Source: Amphibacillus marinus
GTDB taxonomy: Bacteria > Bacillota > Bacilli > Bacillales > Amphibacillaceae
Direction: 5' to 3'
Assembly (NCBI RefSeq): GCF_900110345.1
Contig: NZ_FODJ01000006.1
Location: 57,005-121,004 of the forward strand
Length of the DNA stretch: 64,000 bases
This document shows, in pieces, positions 41,123 to 50,713 of the stretch. The position numbers and the translations under genes are program-made. Below the pieces are notes generated by a model. It was given only the letters and a program-made list of their open reading frames with translations, was not told the DNA's origin and searched no databases. The stretch's first letter is position 1. Every line of letters starts with the position of its first letter.

Positions 41123-43375
41123 TTATGGAATAAATGGATAAAACGTTCCTTTTTTACTTTGATTTGAAAAGAAAAATTGTACCGCACCATTTTTATCCGT
41201 CCGAAGAATAGTAATACCCATTTCCCGAAGCTGGTCGATAACAGCTTGATGTGGATGTTGATAATGATTATTTTTACCAACTGAGATCAGTGCAAAGTCA
41301 GGCTCTAATTGGTTAAGAAAATCAAAATGACTAGATGAAGCGCTCCCGTGATGAGCAATAGATAATGTGGTAACAGCTAATTGAGGGAAATTATTAATAA
41401 TGTTCAGTTCAACATCTTTACTAATGTCACCAGTTAGTAGCCAAGCTTGATCAGCAAAATTAGTTTGCAAAACAAGTGAATTATCGTTAGCGTTGCCCCA
41501 ATCCTTGAACGGACTAATGACAGTAAAGCGTTGACCTCTAATCATGAAGCTTTCACCATAGTTAACTGATTTATGAGGAGCATCTATCGATTGAATAATA
41601 TCTGTATTAAAGTAAGGACTCGTTATAATTAAGCCAATCGAAAAATCCGCTACAAGTGGTGCTAAGCTACCGATATGGTCATGATCTTCATGGGATAGGA
41701 TAACGGTATCAATTTTGTCAATCCCGTAATAATAAAGAAAAGGACGTATTCTTTGCTCATACAGCCGAGGCGAAGGGGTTGTGAAATCACCACTATAACT
41801 ACCACCCACATCATAAAGAATAACGCCCTTTCGATAAGGTAATTCAATAATTATAGTGTCCGCCTGCTCGACATCCAGCATGGTGACCTTACCGAGCGGA
41901 TTTAAATAAGGTCGAATGTTCATTACAAATAGCAAACATAGCAGTGCTATAAATATGCTAACTGTTTTTTTAACTTGTTTGCGTTCAAAGCATAATAACA
42001 AGAGATAAATCAGCAAGAAATAGAAAAGAATAAAAAAATCAGGTTGTCTACCGAAGATAATTGGCATGTATAAATACTTATTAAAGAAATCAATAATCTG
42101 TAAAATAGCTTGATCAACAATGCTAATAAGGCTATTAAGCAAACCCGTTAAATATGGAAACAGAAAAGCAATGATTACTGCTGTTACACTGAGTGGAACT
42201 AAAATAAGTGAGAAAATAAAACTAAAAAAGAGATTCAGAAATATACTAAATGGATTAAAAATATAGAAGGTTTGAATTTGAATGGGTAAGGCAACGAACA
42301 TACTCAATGAGGTTATAAATATTGGCTTTACATGCTTAGGTAAGTCGCTAAGTATTTTTTTAGAAGTAATAATGAAGAACGAAATTAAAAATGAAAACTG
42401 AAAACCAAGCTGAAAAATAAAAACTGGCTTAAGAAGTAGCAACAGTACAAATGCTATACTTAAAATATCTAAGCTTAAAAAATACTGTTTAAATTGCAAA
42501 GCCATCAAAGATAACCAAGCAACAATTGCAGCACGCCATACAGAGGGTGTGCCACCAGCAAAAAAAGGCATAAAAATTAACAAAATGATGTTAAACCAAA
42601 CAGTTGTTTCTTTAGTAACTCGAAAAAATTTGAGCAATATTAAAGAAAAAATCGCAATCATTATATTAATGTGTAACCCAGAGATGGCTAAGAGGTGCGA
42701 AAGATGCCATTTGGTAAATAAATCTATAGTGGGAGCATCAATTAATGACCGATCACCAAAAACAAGGGCGTACATCCATTTTAATGCATCTTGGTCGTAA
42801 TAACGCTCTAAATAATTGAGCAATTGACCTTTAAGCAAGGATAATTGCCCCAGCCAATTTATACCCTGACAGACCAAATCTTCACTGTTATTAACGACAA
42901 CCTGATACAAAACGCCCTGATTTCGTAAATAGCGTTGATAATCAAATTGACCAGGATTAGTAGCTTGATTGATAACCTCTATCTCTCCAGTGATCATACA
43001 GGTTGCTCCAGCGACAACCACAGTGGCATTAGAGTTAGAGAAATCAACAATTAACACTTTATTGCCCTGTTCCGCTTTTATGATAAACGATCGAAAGCTT
43101 CCCTGCTCATTATTAATTGAAAGCACCTGGCCTAGCAATCGATCCTCACTTTGTTGCATATATGTTTGGTTAAAGTGACCTGCATAATGATATTTAAAGA
43201 AAAAAATGACTACCACTATACTTAACAGTTCCAATAACCTTAGTCTTTTGTTTTGATAAAGATAGCTCAAAAACAGAAGCGCACTAATAAGGATAAGTCC
43301 GTTTATTTGATACTGAGCCCAAAAGAAGCCAGCCAGTGCAGCTACAATCAGCAAATGACCTTTTCCCCGTAACAA
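41123..43375 (-). CDS. comEC: Competence DNA-uptake channel ComEC
   Basis: A 750-residue polytopic membrane protein that passes single-stranded DNA into the cytoplasm during transformation. It contains an N-terminal DUF4131/OB region, the Competence domain (HLLAISGLHINIMIAIF) and a C-terminal metallo-beta-lactamase domain with SHEDHDHIGS and AHHGSASSS. Length and motifs are intact, so the gene looks functional. Last gene of comEA-comEB-comEC. Confidence 0.96.
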   Translation of the reverse strand: MLRGKGHLLIVAALAGFFWAQYQINGLILISALLFLSYLYQNKRLRLLELLSIVVVIFFFKYHYAGHFNQTYMQQSEDRLLGQVLSINNEQGSFRSFIIKAEQGNKVLIVDFSNSNATVVVAGATCMITGEIEVINQATNPGQFDYQRYLRNQGVLYQVVVNNSEDLVCQGINWLGQLSLLKGQLLNYLERYYDQDALKWMYALVFGDRSLIDAPTIDLFTKWHLSHLLAISGLHINIMIAIFSLILLKFFRVTKETTVWFNIILLIFMPFFAGGTPSVWRAAIVAWLSLMALQFKQYFLSLDILSIAFVLLLLLKPVFIFQLGFQFSFLISFFIITSKKILSDLPKHVKPIFITSLSMFVALPIQIQTFYIFNPFSIFLNLFFSFIFSLILVPLSVTAVIIAFLFPYLTGLLNSLISIVDQAILQIIDFFNKYLYMPIIFGRQPDFFILFYFLLIYLLLLCFERKQVKKTVSIFIALLCLLFVMNIRPYLNPLGKVTMLDVEQADTIIIELPYRKGVILYDVGGSYSGDFTTPSPRLYEQRIRPFLYYYGIDKIDTVILSHEDHDHIGSLAPLVADFSIGLIITSPYFNTDIIQSIDAPHKSVNYGESFMIRGQRFTVISPFKDWGNANDNSLVLQTNFADQAWLLTGDISKDVELNIINNFPQLAVTTLSIAHHGSASSSHFDFLNQLEPDFALISVGKNNHYQHPHQAVIDQLREMGITILRTDKNGAVQFFFSNQSKKGTFYPFIP

Positions 43376-43389
43376 AATAATCTCCTTTA

Positions 43390-43848
43390 CTATAGCTTAA
43401 TTAAAAGATCTAAGGTACCTTTTACTAAAGGAATACAGCTAACCTCTACATTTGCCTCATTAAACAATTCAATGGCATATGGGTGGTTTTTATAAGCAGT
43501 TGCATAATAGACTGACTTTATGCCTGCTTGGATAATCGATTTACAGCATTGAAGGCAGGGAAAATGAGTGACATAAATTTCAGCATTTTCAGTCGGAACA
43601 CCAAATTTGGCACATTGAAGAATTGCATTCATTTCCGCATGAACGGTTCTAACACAATGTCCATCAATAACATAGCAACCTTCATCTACACAGTGCGCAC
43701 TTCCAGAAACACTTCCATTATAACCGCCAGCTATAATTCGCTTATCTCTTACAATTGTTGCTCCTACTGTCAAGCGTTCACAGGTACTTCTCAAAGCAAT
43801 TAAATGGCTTTGCGCCATAAAATATTGATTCCAAGATATTCTTTCCAT
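43390..43848 (-). CDS. comEB: ComEB, dCMP deaminase-like protein
   Basis: A 152-residue cytidine/deoxycytidylate deaminase fold. The zinc and catalytic residues are present in HAEMNAIL and the PCxxC pattern HFPCLQCCKSI. The ATG at 43854 lies too near the AAAGGAG site, so ATG 43848 is preferred. It is in the comE operon by position, but in B. subtilis it is not needed for DNA uptake itself. Confidence 0.92.
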   Translation of the reverse strand: MERISWNQYFMAQSHLIALRSTCERLTVGATIVRDKRIIAGGYNGSVSGSAHCVDEGCYVIDGHCVRTVHAEMNAILQCAKFGVPTENAEIYVTHFPCLQCCKSIIQAGIKSVYYATAYKNHPYAIELFNEANVEVSCIPLVKGTLDLLIKL

Positions 43849-43889
43849 ATTCATTCTCCTTTAAAGGATTTAATATAAATATTATTTTT

Positions 43890-44489
43890 TTAAGGGGCGG
43901 TCACTTGGTCAATAAATTTTTCAATCGTCTTCACCCCAATGCCAGACACCTCTGTTAGTGCTTCAACCGATGTAAACGGACCATTTTGCTCACGATATTG
44001 GATAATTGCTTCTGCCTTTTTTGCGCCAATACCAGGTAGTTGCTGAAGTTCTTCAATTGTCGCTAAATTCAATCTGATTTTTGTTTGATTTGCTTGGAGA
44101 GCTTGATTAGATATACCAGCTTCAAAATCAGCCTCTTCTGGTACATAAATAATCATTTCATCATAGACGCGTTCTGCTAAATTAACTTGTGTTTGGTCGG
44201 CTAGCTCTGTAAATCCACCCGCTTTTTCAATTAAATCGACAATCCGGTCTCCTGCTTCAAAACCTAGTACACCTGGTTGATAAACAGCTCCTTTTATATC
44301 AACAAGACCACCTTCATCAACCTGTTCATCATTAACAGACCATTCTTCTTCAACTGCTAAAGTGTTTTTTTCAAATGATTGCGACAAGCGGCTACTATTG
44401 CTGAAGCCAAACTCCCAAATTAAACCGCTTGCTAGCACAAAGACAACTATTACAATTAACAGATGATCAATTAACCATTGTTTCATCAT
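43890..44489 (-). CDS. comEA: Competence DNA-binding protein ComEA
   Basis: A 199-residue membrane-anchored DNA receptor: anchor at about residues 8-27, an SLBB-like domain in the middle (GVLGFEAGDRIVDLIEKAGG), and a C-terminal tandem helix-hairpin-helix with QLPGIGAKKAEAIIQYR and VSGIGVKTIEKFI. It binds incoming double-stranded DNA. The comER gene usually found divergent from comEA is not present in the 176-bp gap to yqeM. Confidence 0.95.
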   Translation of the reverse strand: MMKQWLIDHLLIVIVVFVLASGLIWEFGFSNSSRLSQSFEKNTLAVEEEWSVNDEQVDEGGLVDIKGAVYQPGVLGFEAGDRIVDLIEKAGGFTELADQTQVNLAERVYDEMIIYVPEEADFEAGISNQALQANQTKIRLNLATIEELQQLPGIGAKKAEAIIQYREQNGPFTSVEALTEVSGIGVKTIEKFIDQVTAP

Positions 44490-44665
44490 TAAACTCCCTT
44501 CAAGCTTTAAAGCTATTTGCTTGTTTAATGATTCTACAAAAGTTGAGAAATCCCTTTTTGGTCTTCACCTAATAATCTGCATTTTTCACTAGTTACAATT
44601 AGTGATTGTTAAGTTTTTATTAGCAAATTAAAGATAATCATTTAAAATATATTTAAAAATTTTAA

Positions 44666-45427
44666 TTATTTTTTACAAACAAAAAATAATCGATCGCCCT
44701 GCTCATCTGCTTGATCAGCCACTAATTTAGTCTGTTGAAAATTAGCAAAAATATCAATTGTACTAAAGCCCGCATCATATAAGAGTTGTTGGTAATAAAG
44801 AGCGGAGTATGTTAACTGATTGTGTTGCTCCTCAAACCGGTGATAAACGCTATCAGTTCGGTCCTTAACAAAAAAGGTTAAATCATGGATCATCTCGCCT
44901 ATTTGGGAACCTTGCTCACAGAACCAAATGTATGAGAAATCATCTGCAACCTCGGAAAAAACTTGATTCACCATATTGTCCCTTACATGCTTAATGCTAT
45001 GAACATCAAAAATAAACAACCCCTGATTGCGTAATGATTGAGCAATAGCATGTAAAGCCGCCCTTACACTTTCTTCACCCGGTAAGTAATTGATGACATC
45101 ACAATAGCTAACAATTATATCTAGGTCTTGAAACCCTTCAAGCTTAGAAATATCTTGTTTAATCCAATTAATAGCCAAATTAGCATTTAAAGCTCTTGCT
45201 GATGCTTCAGTTAGCATATGCTCTGACAGATCAACTCCCGTTACTGTATAGCCTGCTTCAGCTAATTGGCAAGTTAGTCTGCCGGTTCCACAGCCCAAAT
45301 CTAACAATTGATTAGCTGGCTTTAAATTATAGTTACGCACGCAGAATTCTGTAAAACTCACCCACTGCTCATAAGGAGCATCAGCCATCAAGCGATCATA
45401 AAGCATGGCCAAATCCTGATATGCCAT
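44666..45427 (-). CDS. yqeM: SAM-dependent methyltransferase YqeM
   Basis: A 253-residue class I methyltransferase with SAM motif LLDLGCGTGRLTCQLAE at about residues 41-57. The substrate is unknown. It starts 4 bp after rsfS within the conserved yqeG-to-yqeM gene string. Confidence 0.9.
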   Translation of the reverse strand: MAYQDLAMLYDRLMADAPYEQWVSFTEFCVRNYNLKPANQLLDLGCGTGRLTCQLAEAGYTVTGVDLSEHMLTEASARALNANLAINWIKQDISKLEGFQDLDIIVSYCDVINYLPGEESVRAALHAIAQSLRNQGLFIFDVHSIKHVRDNMVNQVFSEVADDFSYIWFCEQGSQIGEMIHDLTFFVKDRTDSVYHRFEEQHNQLTYSALYYQQLLYDAGFSTIDIFANFQQTKLVADQADEQGDRLFFVCKK

Positions 45428-45431
45428 GCTC

Positions 45432-45782
45432 CTAATCCTCTAGAGCTAGTTGAACAATTGGTGCATCGCCCCACAGCTTTTCTAAATTATAATAACCTCG
45501 CTCCTCTTGATGAAAAACATGACAAACGATGTCCCCTAAATCAATTAAAATCCATCTTGCTTTATCGAACCCTTCAATGCGTTTGACAATCGTGTTATTC
45601 TTTTCAGCTTGCTCTTTTACCTCACGCGCGATTGCTTGAGCTTGGCGCTCATTTGTAGCGTCACAAATAACAAAGTAATCAGCGACAAACGATACGCTTT
45701 GCATATCTAATGCGATAATATCCTGTGCCCGTTTATCATCACAGGCTTTAACAACCAATTTTAATAATGCTTCATTAATCAT
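45432..45782 (-). CDS. rsfS: Ribosomal silencing factor RsfS (YqeL)
   Basis: A 116-residue protein that binds ribosomal protein L14 and blocks subunit joining under starvation. Family features are VADYFVICDATNERQAQAIA and the C-terminal DLGDIVCHVFHQEERGYYNL. It overlaps the yqeK stop by four bases. Confidence 0.95.
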   Translation of the reverse strand: MINEALLKLVVKACDDKRAQDIIALDMQSVSFVADYFVICDATNERQAQAIAREVKEQAEKNNTIVKRIEGFDKARWILIDLGDIVCHVFHQEERGYYNLEKLWGDAPIVQLALED

Positions 45783-46354
45783 GAATATGTTTCCTCCAAT
45801 TTCCTTTTTAAATCGTTATACATATTTAATGTTTCTGGATAAATTAAGCGCTCATGCTCAATTAAGAATTTTATCGAATTTCTTACAGCCATGAAACAAG
45901 CTTCATTCAGACTTGTCTCGGCCTTCTTTCGAACGTGATCAATGCCGGTAAAATTTCTACCTGGCTCAATATAATCTGCTAAATAAATAACTTTTTCAAG
46001 CATGCTCATATGAGCATGGCCTGTAGTATGCCAAAAAACAGCATTCTTGATAGCCTCATCCACAATGCCCAGCTCATTTTCTAATAAAACTGACGCTACA
46101 GGGCCATGCCATAATTCGTGATGGTAGGATAATAAATCAATTGGCAGTCGGAAAGTCCTGATAATTTCTTCCATTTCAGTTAAATCGCGGTATTTGGCAT
46201 AATCATGAAAAACAGCTGCTAACATTGCTTGTTCTTGATCGACATCAAAGCGATCAGCTAATGCAATAGCCACATCCGTCACACGTTCTGTATGGGCATA
46301 CCTACTTGCATTAAGTTGTGGCTTTACCCGTGCTAAAGCACTAGCTTTATTCAT
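45779..46354 (-). CDS. yqeK: HD-domain hydrolase YqeK (diadenosine tetraphosphatase)
   Basis: A 191-residue HD phosphohydrolase; metal ligands are visible in RYAHTERV, AAVFHDYAKY and YHHELWHGPVA. Family members hydrolyse Ap4A symmetrically. It overlaps nadD by eight bases and rsfS by four, so the string is translationally coupled. Confidence 0.92.
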   Translation of the reverse strand: MNKASALARVKPQLNASRYAHTERVTDVAIALADRFDVDQEQAMLAAVFHDYAKYRDLTEMEEIIRTFRLPIDLLSYHHELWHGPVASVLLENELGIVDEAIKNAVFWHTTGHAHMSMLEKVIYLADYIEPGRNFTGIDHVRKKAETSLNEACFMAVRNSIKFLIEHERLIYPETLNMYNDLKRKLEETYS

Positions 46355-46910
46355 ATAATCGTCGCTCCTTTATGATTTCCATAACTTTTGGCGGAACTAG
46401 ATAATGTACCGGTTGATTACTTGCCAGTCGTTCTCTAATTTCTGTCGACGAAACATCAAGACTAGGTCCGTTAATAAGCGTAACTGGGTATGGTGTTAAT
46501 AACTGATAATCTGGTCGTTTAACTCCGACAAATTGGGCAAGCTGAACAAGGTTGTCAACTTGATTCCATTTTGGTAAATACTCTACCATATCAGCCCCAA
46601 TGATAAAATAGAAAGATAAATTAGGGTATCTTTCTATTAACGCAGTTAGCGTATCAATTGTATAGGATTTGCCTTGTCTCTCTATTTCAATTAACTCCAA
46701 CTTAAATCGGTCATCACAATCAATTGCTGCCTCAAGCATAGCTATACGGTCTTTAGTAGCTACATGTGCGGCAGGCTTATGTGGCGGTGAAGCGGAAGGA
46801 ATGAACCAGACTTCATCTAATGCCAATTGCTTGTATACCTCATCAGCTATTGCTAGATGACCAATATGTGGTGGATCAAACGTACCACCTAATAGCCCTA
46901 TTCGTTTCAT
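46347..46910 (-). CDS. nadD: Nicotinate-nucleotide adenylyltransferase
   Basis: Makes deamido-NAD in NAD synthesis. From ATG 46910 the 187-residue protein opens with GLLGGTFDPPHIGHLAIADE, the nucleotidyltransferase HxGH motif, and ends with the conserved SSTEIRERL. The frame is open to 47048 but the extra 46 residues overlap yqeI and look non-coding; the chosen start lies 11 bp after the yqeI stop. Confidence 0.95.
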   Translation of the reverse strand: MKRIGLLGGTFDPPHIGHLAIADEVYKQLALDEVWFIPSASPPHKPAAHVATKDRIAMLEAAIDCDDRFKLELIEIERQGKSYTIDTLTALIERYPNLSFYFIIGADMVEYLPKWNQVDNLVQLAQFVGVKRPDYQLLTPYPVTLINGPSLDVSSTEIRERLASNQPVHYLVPPKVMEIIKERRLYE

Positions 46911-46920
46911 TATTAACTCT

Positions 46921-47211
46921 CTATGGCAATTGCAGCGTCTTATGCTCAATTGATTCTTTATAGAGCACAATAACACTACCAATAATCTGCACGACTTCAG
47001 CGCTTGTCCCTTCACCAAGCTGCTCCGCCACATCTTCTTTCTCCTCAAGGCAGTTTTGGAGCACTGAGATTTTAATTAGCTCACGTTTTTCCAAAGCTTC
47101 ATTAATTTGCTTAATCATATTTTCATTTACGCCTTCCTTACCAACTTGAAAAATTGGCTTTAATTCGTGCGCCTTACTTTTTAAAAAGCGCTTTTGCTTA
47201 CTCGTTAACAT
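46921..47211 (-). CDS. yqeI: YhbY/YqeI family RNA-binding protein
   Basis: A 96-residue CRM-domain protein (LTSKQKRFLKSKAHELKPIF at the N-terminus, GKEGVNENM as the GxxG-like loop). YhbY proteins associate with pre-50S ribosomes. It lies between aroE and nadD as usual. Confidence 0.94.
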   Translation of the reverse strand: MLTSKQKRFLKSKAHELKPIFQVGKEGVNENMIKQINEALEKRELIKISVLQNCLEEKEDVAEQLGEGTSAEVVQIIGSVIVLYKESIEHKTLQLP

Positions 47212-47225
47212 AAGATAATCATCCT

Positions 47226-48062
47226 TTATACATCTACTTGTATTTTTCGTTCAAATAATGGCAAAATTAGATCAGCATCAATCGTTACCCCCGACCATAG
47301 TTCAAAGGCAATCTTACCTTGATAAAGCAGCATTTCATGACCATGGTGAACGGATGCACCCCGTGACTTTGCCTGGTGCAAGAAGCTGGTCCAAAACGGT
47401 CGATAAACAATATCACATACTAAAGCGCAATCTTGCAAATTAGTTAAAGAGATAGCCTGATTGCTCACATCAGGTTGCATACCTACCGAGGTTGTATTAA
47501 TAATAATTGTATAGTCCTGTAAAGTTCTCTCTGCTTCTAAATAAGAAACAACCGATACGTTTTCAGTATGGTTAGTTATAGAAGCAAGCTCTTCAGCCCT
47601 TTGAATAGTGCGGTTAGCTATTGTTATTTTTTTAAAACCCTCTTTAGCTAAGGCAGCATAAATACCTCGACACGCCCCGCCAGCTCCTAACAAAAGCACG
47701 GCTGCCCCCGCATGAAAAAATTGCGGATAGCTTTTCTTTAAAGCTTGGACAAATCCCTGACCATCTGTATTATAGCCATACCATTTCCCATTCTTTGCTA
47801 CAACAGTGTTTACCGCACCTATTGTCGCAGCATCTCCCTCAATAAAATCTAAGAAGGGGATAATACGCTCTTTAAAAGGAATGGTGACATTAAAGCCATC
47901 GATCTGACAAGATTTAAACTGTCGGATCTCTTGGTCAAAGGTAGCCGGATTCATTTCAAACAGTTGATAGCCCCCCGTACCACCCACTTGTTTAATAAAC
48001 TGCTCATGAATCCAAGGTGATAACGAATGCTGGATAGGATGTCCAATAAGACCTAGCTTCAT
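47226..48062 (-). CDS. aroE: Shikimate dehydrogenase
   Basis: A 278-residue NADPH enzyme of the shikimate pathway. Substrate-site motif GHPIQHSLSPWIHEQF at residues 7-22, NVTIPFKE, NTDGQGFVQAL, and the nucleotide motif LLGAGGACRGIYAAL are all present. Follows yqeH. Confidence 0.96.
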   Translation of the reverse strand: MKLGLIGHPIQHSLSPWIHEQFIKQVGGTGGYQLFEMNPATFDQEIRQFKSCQIDGFNVTIPFKERIIPFLDFIEGDAATIGAVNTVVAKNGKWYGYNTDGQGFVQALKKSYPQFFHAGAAVLLLGAGGACRGIYAALAKEGFKKITIANRTIQRAEELASITNHTENVSVVSYLEAERTLQDYTIIINTTSVGMQPDVSNQAISLTNLQDCALVCDIVYRPFWTSFLHQAKSRGASVHHGHEMLLYQGKIAFELWSGVTIDADLILPLFERKIQVDV

Positions 48063-48078
48063 TTTCCTCTCCCCTTAA

Positions 48079-49191
48079 CTAAATAATAGCATCACGTTTC
48101 ATAATGGGTACATCATATGGTGTTGATACAGTAATAGTTGCCGGTTGCCCAGAGAGTGTGATCCAACCCAAACCGGGAAAGACAATGTCTGTCTTTTCAG
48201 CGGTTACTTTAATCGTGCGTTCTTGCAATGCAGGGAAATGCTCAATTTCACTACTTGGTGGTGATAGCAATCCACCTAAATGCTCTTGATACAGACTATC
48301 TGCTTTTTCAATCTTGGTGCGATGAAGTTCAATACTATTTGCAAAATAGCAAACAAAGGCCTGGCGTTCACCTTTAACAAAATCAAATCGTGCTAAGCCT
48401 CCCACAAATAGAGTTTGTTGTTCATTGAGCTGATAGACCCGTGGTTTAATTTCTTTAGTTGGCGTAATCACTTTTAAATCTTTTTTTGATAAATAATGGG
48501 CAATTTGGCCACGATTAATGACACCCGGTGTGTCAAATAAAGAAGATTGTTCATCCAATGGTATTTCGATAAAGCCTAAAGTTGTACCTGGGAAATACGA
48601 TGTGGTTATGGCATCCTGTTCACCTGTTGAATCATTAATTAAGTAATTAATAAAGGTTGACTTTCCAACATTTGTACAACCAACAACATAAACATCTTTC
48701 CCTTTTCGATAAGACTCAATTGCAGCTTTAACATCTTGGTAACCTTGGCCTGTTTTTGCAGACACTAAGCAAACATCTTGTACCGTTAAGCCCAAATCAG
48801 CAGCGGCTTTCTTCATCCAATGCTTTAAGCGATTTAAATTTGTTGACTTTGGTAGTAAGTCCACTTTGTTAGCAACTAAAAGAATCGGATTTTTCCCAGT
48901 TAAGCGATGCATACTTTTAATAAAGCTACCACTAAAATCGAAAATATCGACAATCTTTACAATTAAGCCATTCGTCTCGCCAATTTGGCTAATCATTTTC
49001 AAAAAATCGCTATCAGTATAAGGAACATCTTGCACTTCATTGTAATGCTTTAATCGAAAGCACCTTTGACAAATAATCATTTCATTTTCTAAGGCAGAGG
49101 CAGGAACAAATCCAGGCTTTTCTTTATCCTCAACTTGTATGCCAACGCCACAGCCCTGACAAACCACCTGTTCGAAATCTAATCGTCCCAT
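48079..49191 (-). CDS. yqeH: Ribosome biogenesis GTPase YqeH
   Basis: A 370-residue circularly permuted GTPase needed for 30S assembly. It has an N-terminal zinc finger (CQGCG ... CQRC), G4 NKVDLLPKS before G1 GCTNVGKSTFINYL, and G3 DTPG. The start overlaps the yqeG end by 13 bp. Confidence 0.95.
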   Translation of the reverse strand: MGRLDFEQVVCQGCGVGIQVEDKEKPGFVPASALENEMIICQRCFRLKHYNEVQDVPYTDSDFLKMISQIGETNGLIVKIVDIFDFSGSFIKSMHRLTGKNPILLVANKVDLLPKSTNLNRLKHWMKKAAADLGLTVQDVCLVSAKTGQGYQDVKAAIESYRKGKDVYVVGCTNVGKSTFINYLINDSTGEQDAITTSYFPGTTLGFIEIPLDEQSSLFDTPGVINRGQIAHYLSKKDLKVITPTKEIKPRVYQLNEQQTLFVGGLARFDFVKGERQAFVCYFANSIELHRTKIEKADSLYQEHLGGLLSPPSSEIEHFPALQERTIKVTAEKTDIVFPGLGWITLSGQPATITVSTPYDVPIMKRDAII

Positions 49192-49721
49192 TCAATTAAC
49201 CCCTTTCTCTTGAAATAATTTAATATGCGTCGCTCTAACTGACGATTAAATTTGGTTGCTTTATCATCAGTTGCCACAATTGGAACAACCAAGATCGTAT
49301 GGAATCCACCACGATTACCACCAAAAACATCAGTCATCAGTTGATCACCAATAACAACGACTTCACTTCGCTTTAACCCCATTGCTCTGGTAGCCTTAAT
49401 AAATGCTTTTTTTAGCGGTTTTTTAGCACGGTAAACAAACGGTCTGTTTAATGGTTCAGAAAACAACGCAACTCGGTCTTTTTTATTATTAGAAATAATC
49501 GTGACTTCAATTCCGCCTTCCTCCATCCGCTTAAACCAATCTAATACCATTGGTGTTGCATGAGCTTGATTCCAAGCCACTAACGTATTATCTAAATCAG
49601 TAATAACCCCTTTTACACCTTTGTCCTTTAGGTGCTCAGGTGTAATTTCAAAAATACTTCTTACATATTGGTCTGGTAAAAAACGTTTTAACAAGACTTG
49701 CCACCTCAATTTACTCTTCAT
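49179..49721 (-). CDS. yqeG: HAD-superfamily phosphatase YqeG
   Basis: A 180-residue HAD phosphatase (IIIA family) with catalytic DLDNTLVAWN at about residues 42-51 and GDQLMTDVFGG near 124-134. Lead gene of the minus-strand yqeG-to-comEC string; the substrate is unknown. Confidence 0.93.
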   Translation of the reverse strand: MKSKLRWQVLLKRFLPDQYVRSIFEITPEHLKDKGVKGVITDLDNTLVAWNQAHATPMVLDWFKRMEEGGIEVTIISNNKKDRVALFSEPLNRPFVYRAKKPLKKAFIKATRAMGLKRSEVVVIGDQLMTDVFGGNRGGFHTILVVPIVATDDKATKFNRQLERRILNYFKRKGLIEWDD

Positions 49722-49923
49722 TAAATGTTGTTCTTTACCATCATAAACAATTTATCGTCTTCTTTCAAAAACTATTTTCGAAATTGGGCAAAAAAATAAC
49801 GTTTTTCTAATAATTATTCCTTTCTAGTCAAAAGAACAGTCAAACATTACTTTTTAAAAAATTGCTGGCAAACAAATTAAATATGCGATAAATCGTTCGA
49901 CAAATTCAAACTATTTTCGAATA

Positions 49924-50022
49924 TGTGGATAGTTTTACCCACAATATAAATACCGCTATCAAAAGTTTTATAGTTGTCTTACACAGTTTTATTCACAAGT
50001 TATCTACAGGGTGTGTAGATAA
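49924..50022. promoter_or_regulatory. Cluster of DnaA boxes upstream of sda
   Basis: One exact box TTATTCACA (49989-49997, fits TTATNCACA) and four near matches: TGTGGATAG (49924-49932), TTACCCACA (49935-49943), TTATCTACA (50000-50008) and TGTAGATAA (50014-50022). The last two form part of a perfect 10-bp inverted repeat. DnaA control of sda is established in B. subtilis. Confidence 0.8.
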
Positions 50023-50030
50023 CTATCAAC

Positions 50031-50059
50031 TTGTGTCAATTCCAATATTTTGGTATGGT
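50031..50059 (+). promoter_or_regulatory. Sigma-A promoter of sda
   Basis: TTGTGT (50031-50036), 17-bp spacer, extended -10 TGG-TATGGT (50051-50059). It abuts the DnaA box cluster. Confidence 0.6.
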
Positions 50060-50104
50060 TACGGTACATCGCAACAAGGACAGTTAATTTGATACAGGGA
50101 GGTA

Positions 50105-50257
50105 ATGGAATTGAATCATTTATCAGATGAAGGCTTGTTAGAATCTTATCATAAAGCTACCGAATTGAATCTAGATCGTGAATTCATTAAGTTAATTGAG
50201 CTAGAAATAAATCGTAGATCACTTACGCATCTGATCAAGTCCATCGCTACCATTTAA
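50105..50257 (+). CDS. sda: Sporulation checkpoint protein Sda
   Basis: A 50-residue helical hairpin beginning [20 protein letters not shown] and containing [14 protein letters not shown], the Sda pattern. Sda inhibits the sporulation kinases (KinA in B. subtilis), blocking Spo0A phosphorylation while replication is under way or damaged. Ribosome site AGGGAGG. It is divergent from yqeG, and DnaA boxes sit in the shared gap. Confidence 0.95.
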   Translation: MELNHLSDEGLLESYHKATELNLDREFIKLIELEINRRSLTHLIKSIATI

Positions 50258-50353
50258 ATGTACATCGCTTAATTCTTATGGACAGACACAATTGTTAAGC
50301 ATCAATCATAAAGATAGCATATAGGCATTTGCCAAAAGCTTGGAGGTGATCAT

Positions 50354-50713
50354 TTGTCGACTATTTTAAGTGCATTAACCTTGCTGATTAAAGACGCCCT
50401 GTTCTTTGTCTCTTATGTTAAAAATCATGCCTTTCCTATGCCACTTGATCCAGATGAAGAAGCGAAATATTTAGCACTGATGTTGAAGGGTGACGACGAT
50501 TCACGTAACAAACTGATTGAGCATAATCTGAGGCTCGTCGCACATATCGTTAAAAAGTTTGAAAACACAGGTGAAGATAATGAGGATTTAATTTCAATCG
50601 GAACAATCGGTTTAATAAAAGGGATTGAAAGCTACTCGCCAGACAAAGGTACCAAGCTAGCTACATACGCGGCTAGGTGCATTGAGAACGAGATCTTAAA
50701 GTCAATAGTGTAG
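50354..50713 (+). pseudogene. sigK: RNA polymerase sigma-K factor, 5' half (SpoIVCB part), interrupted by an inserted element
   Basis: The first 115 residues match pro-sigma-K: a hydrophobic pro-sequence (about 1-20) followed by the region-2 segments [12 protein letters not shown] and [10 protein letters not shown]. The start is TTG 50354 behind GGAGGTGA. After E-N-E-I-L the frame reads only four foreign codons and a TAG. Normal sigma-K is about 235 residues and continues with M-H-L-R, so the region-3/4 half is missing. This is the site where B. subtilis skin splits sigK. It is probably not a dead gene but one rejoined by excision in the mother cell; the 3' half is not in the window. Confidence 0.93.

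Noticed and set aside
46911..47048. N-terminal extension of nadD
   Set aside because: Overlaps yqeI and lacks family similarity; the start at 46910 directly precedes the nucleotidyltransferase motif.
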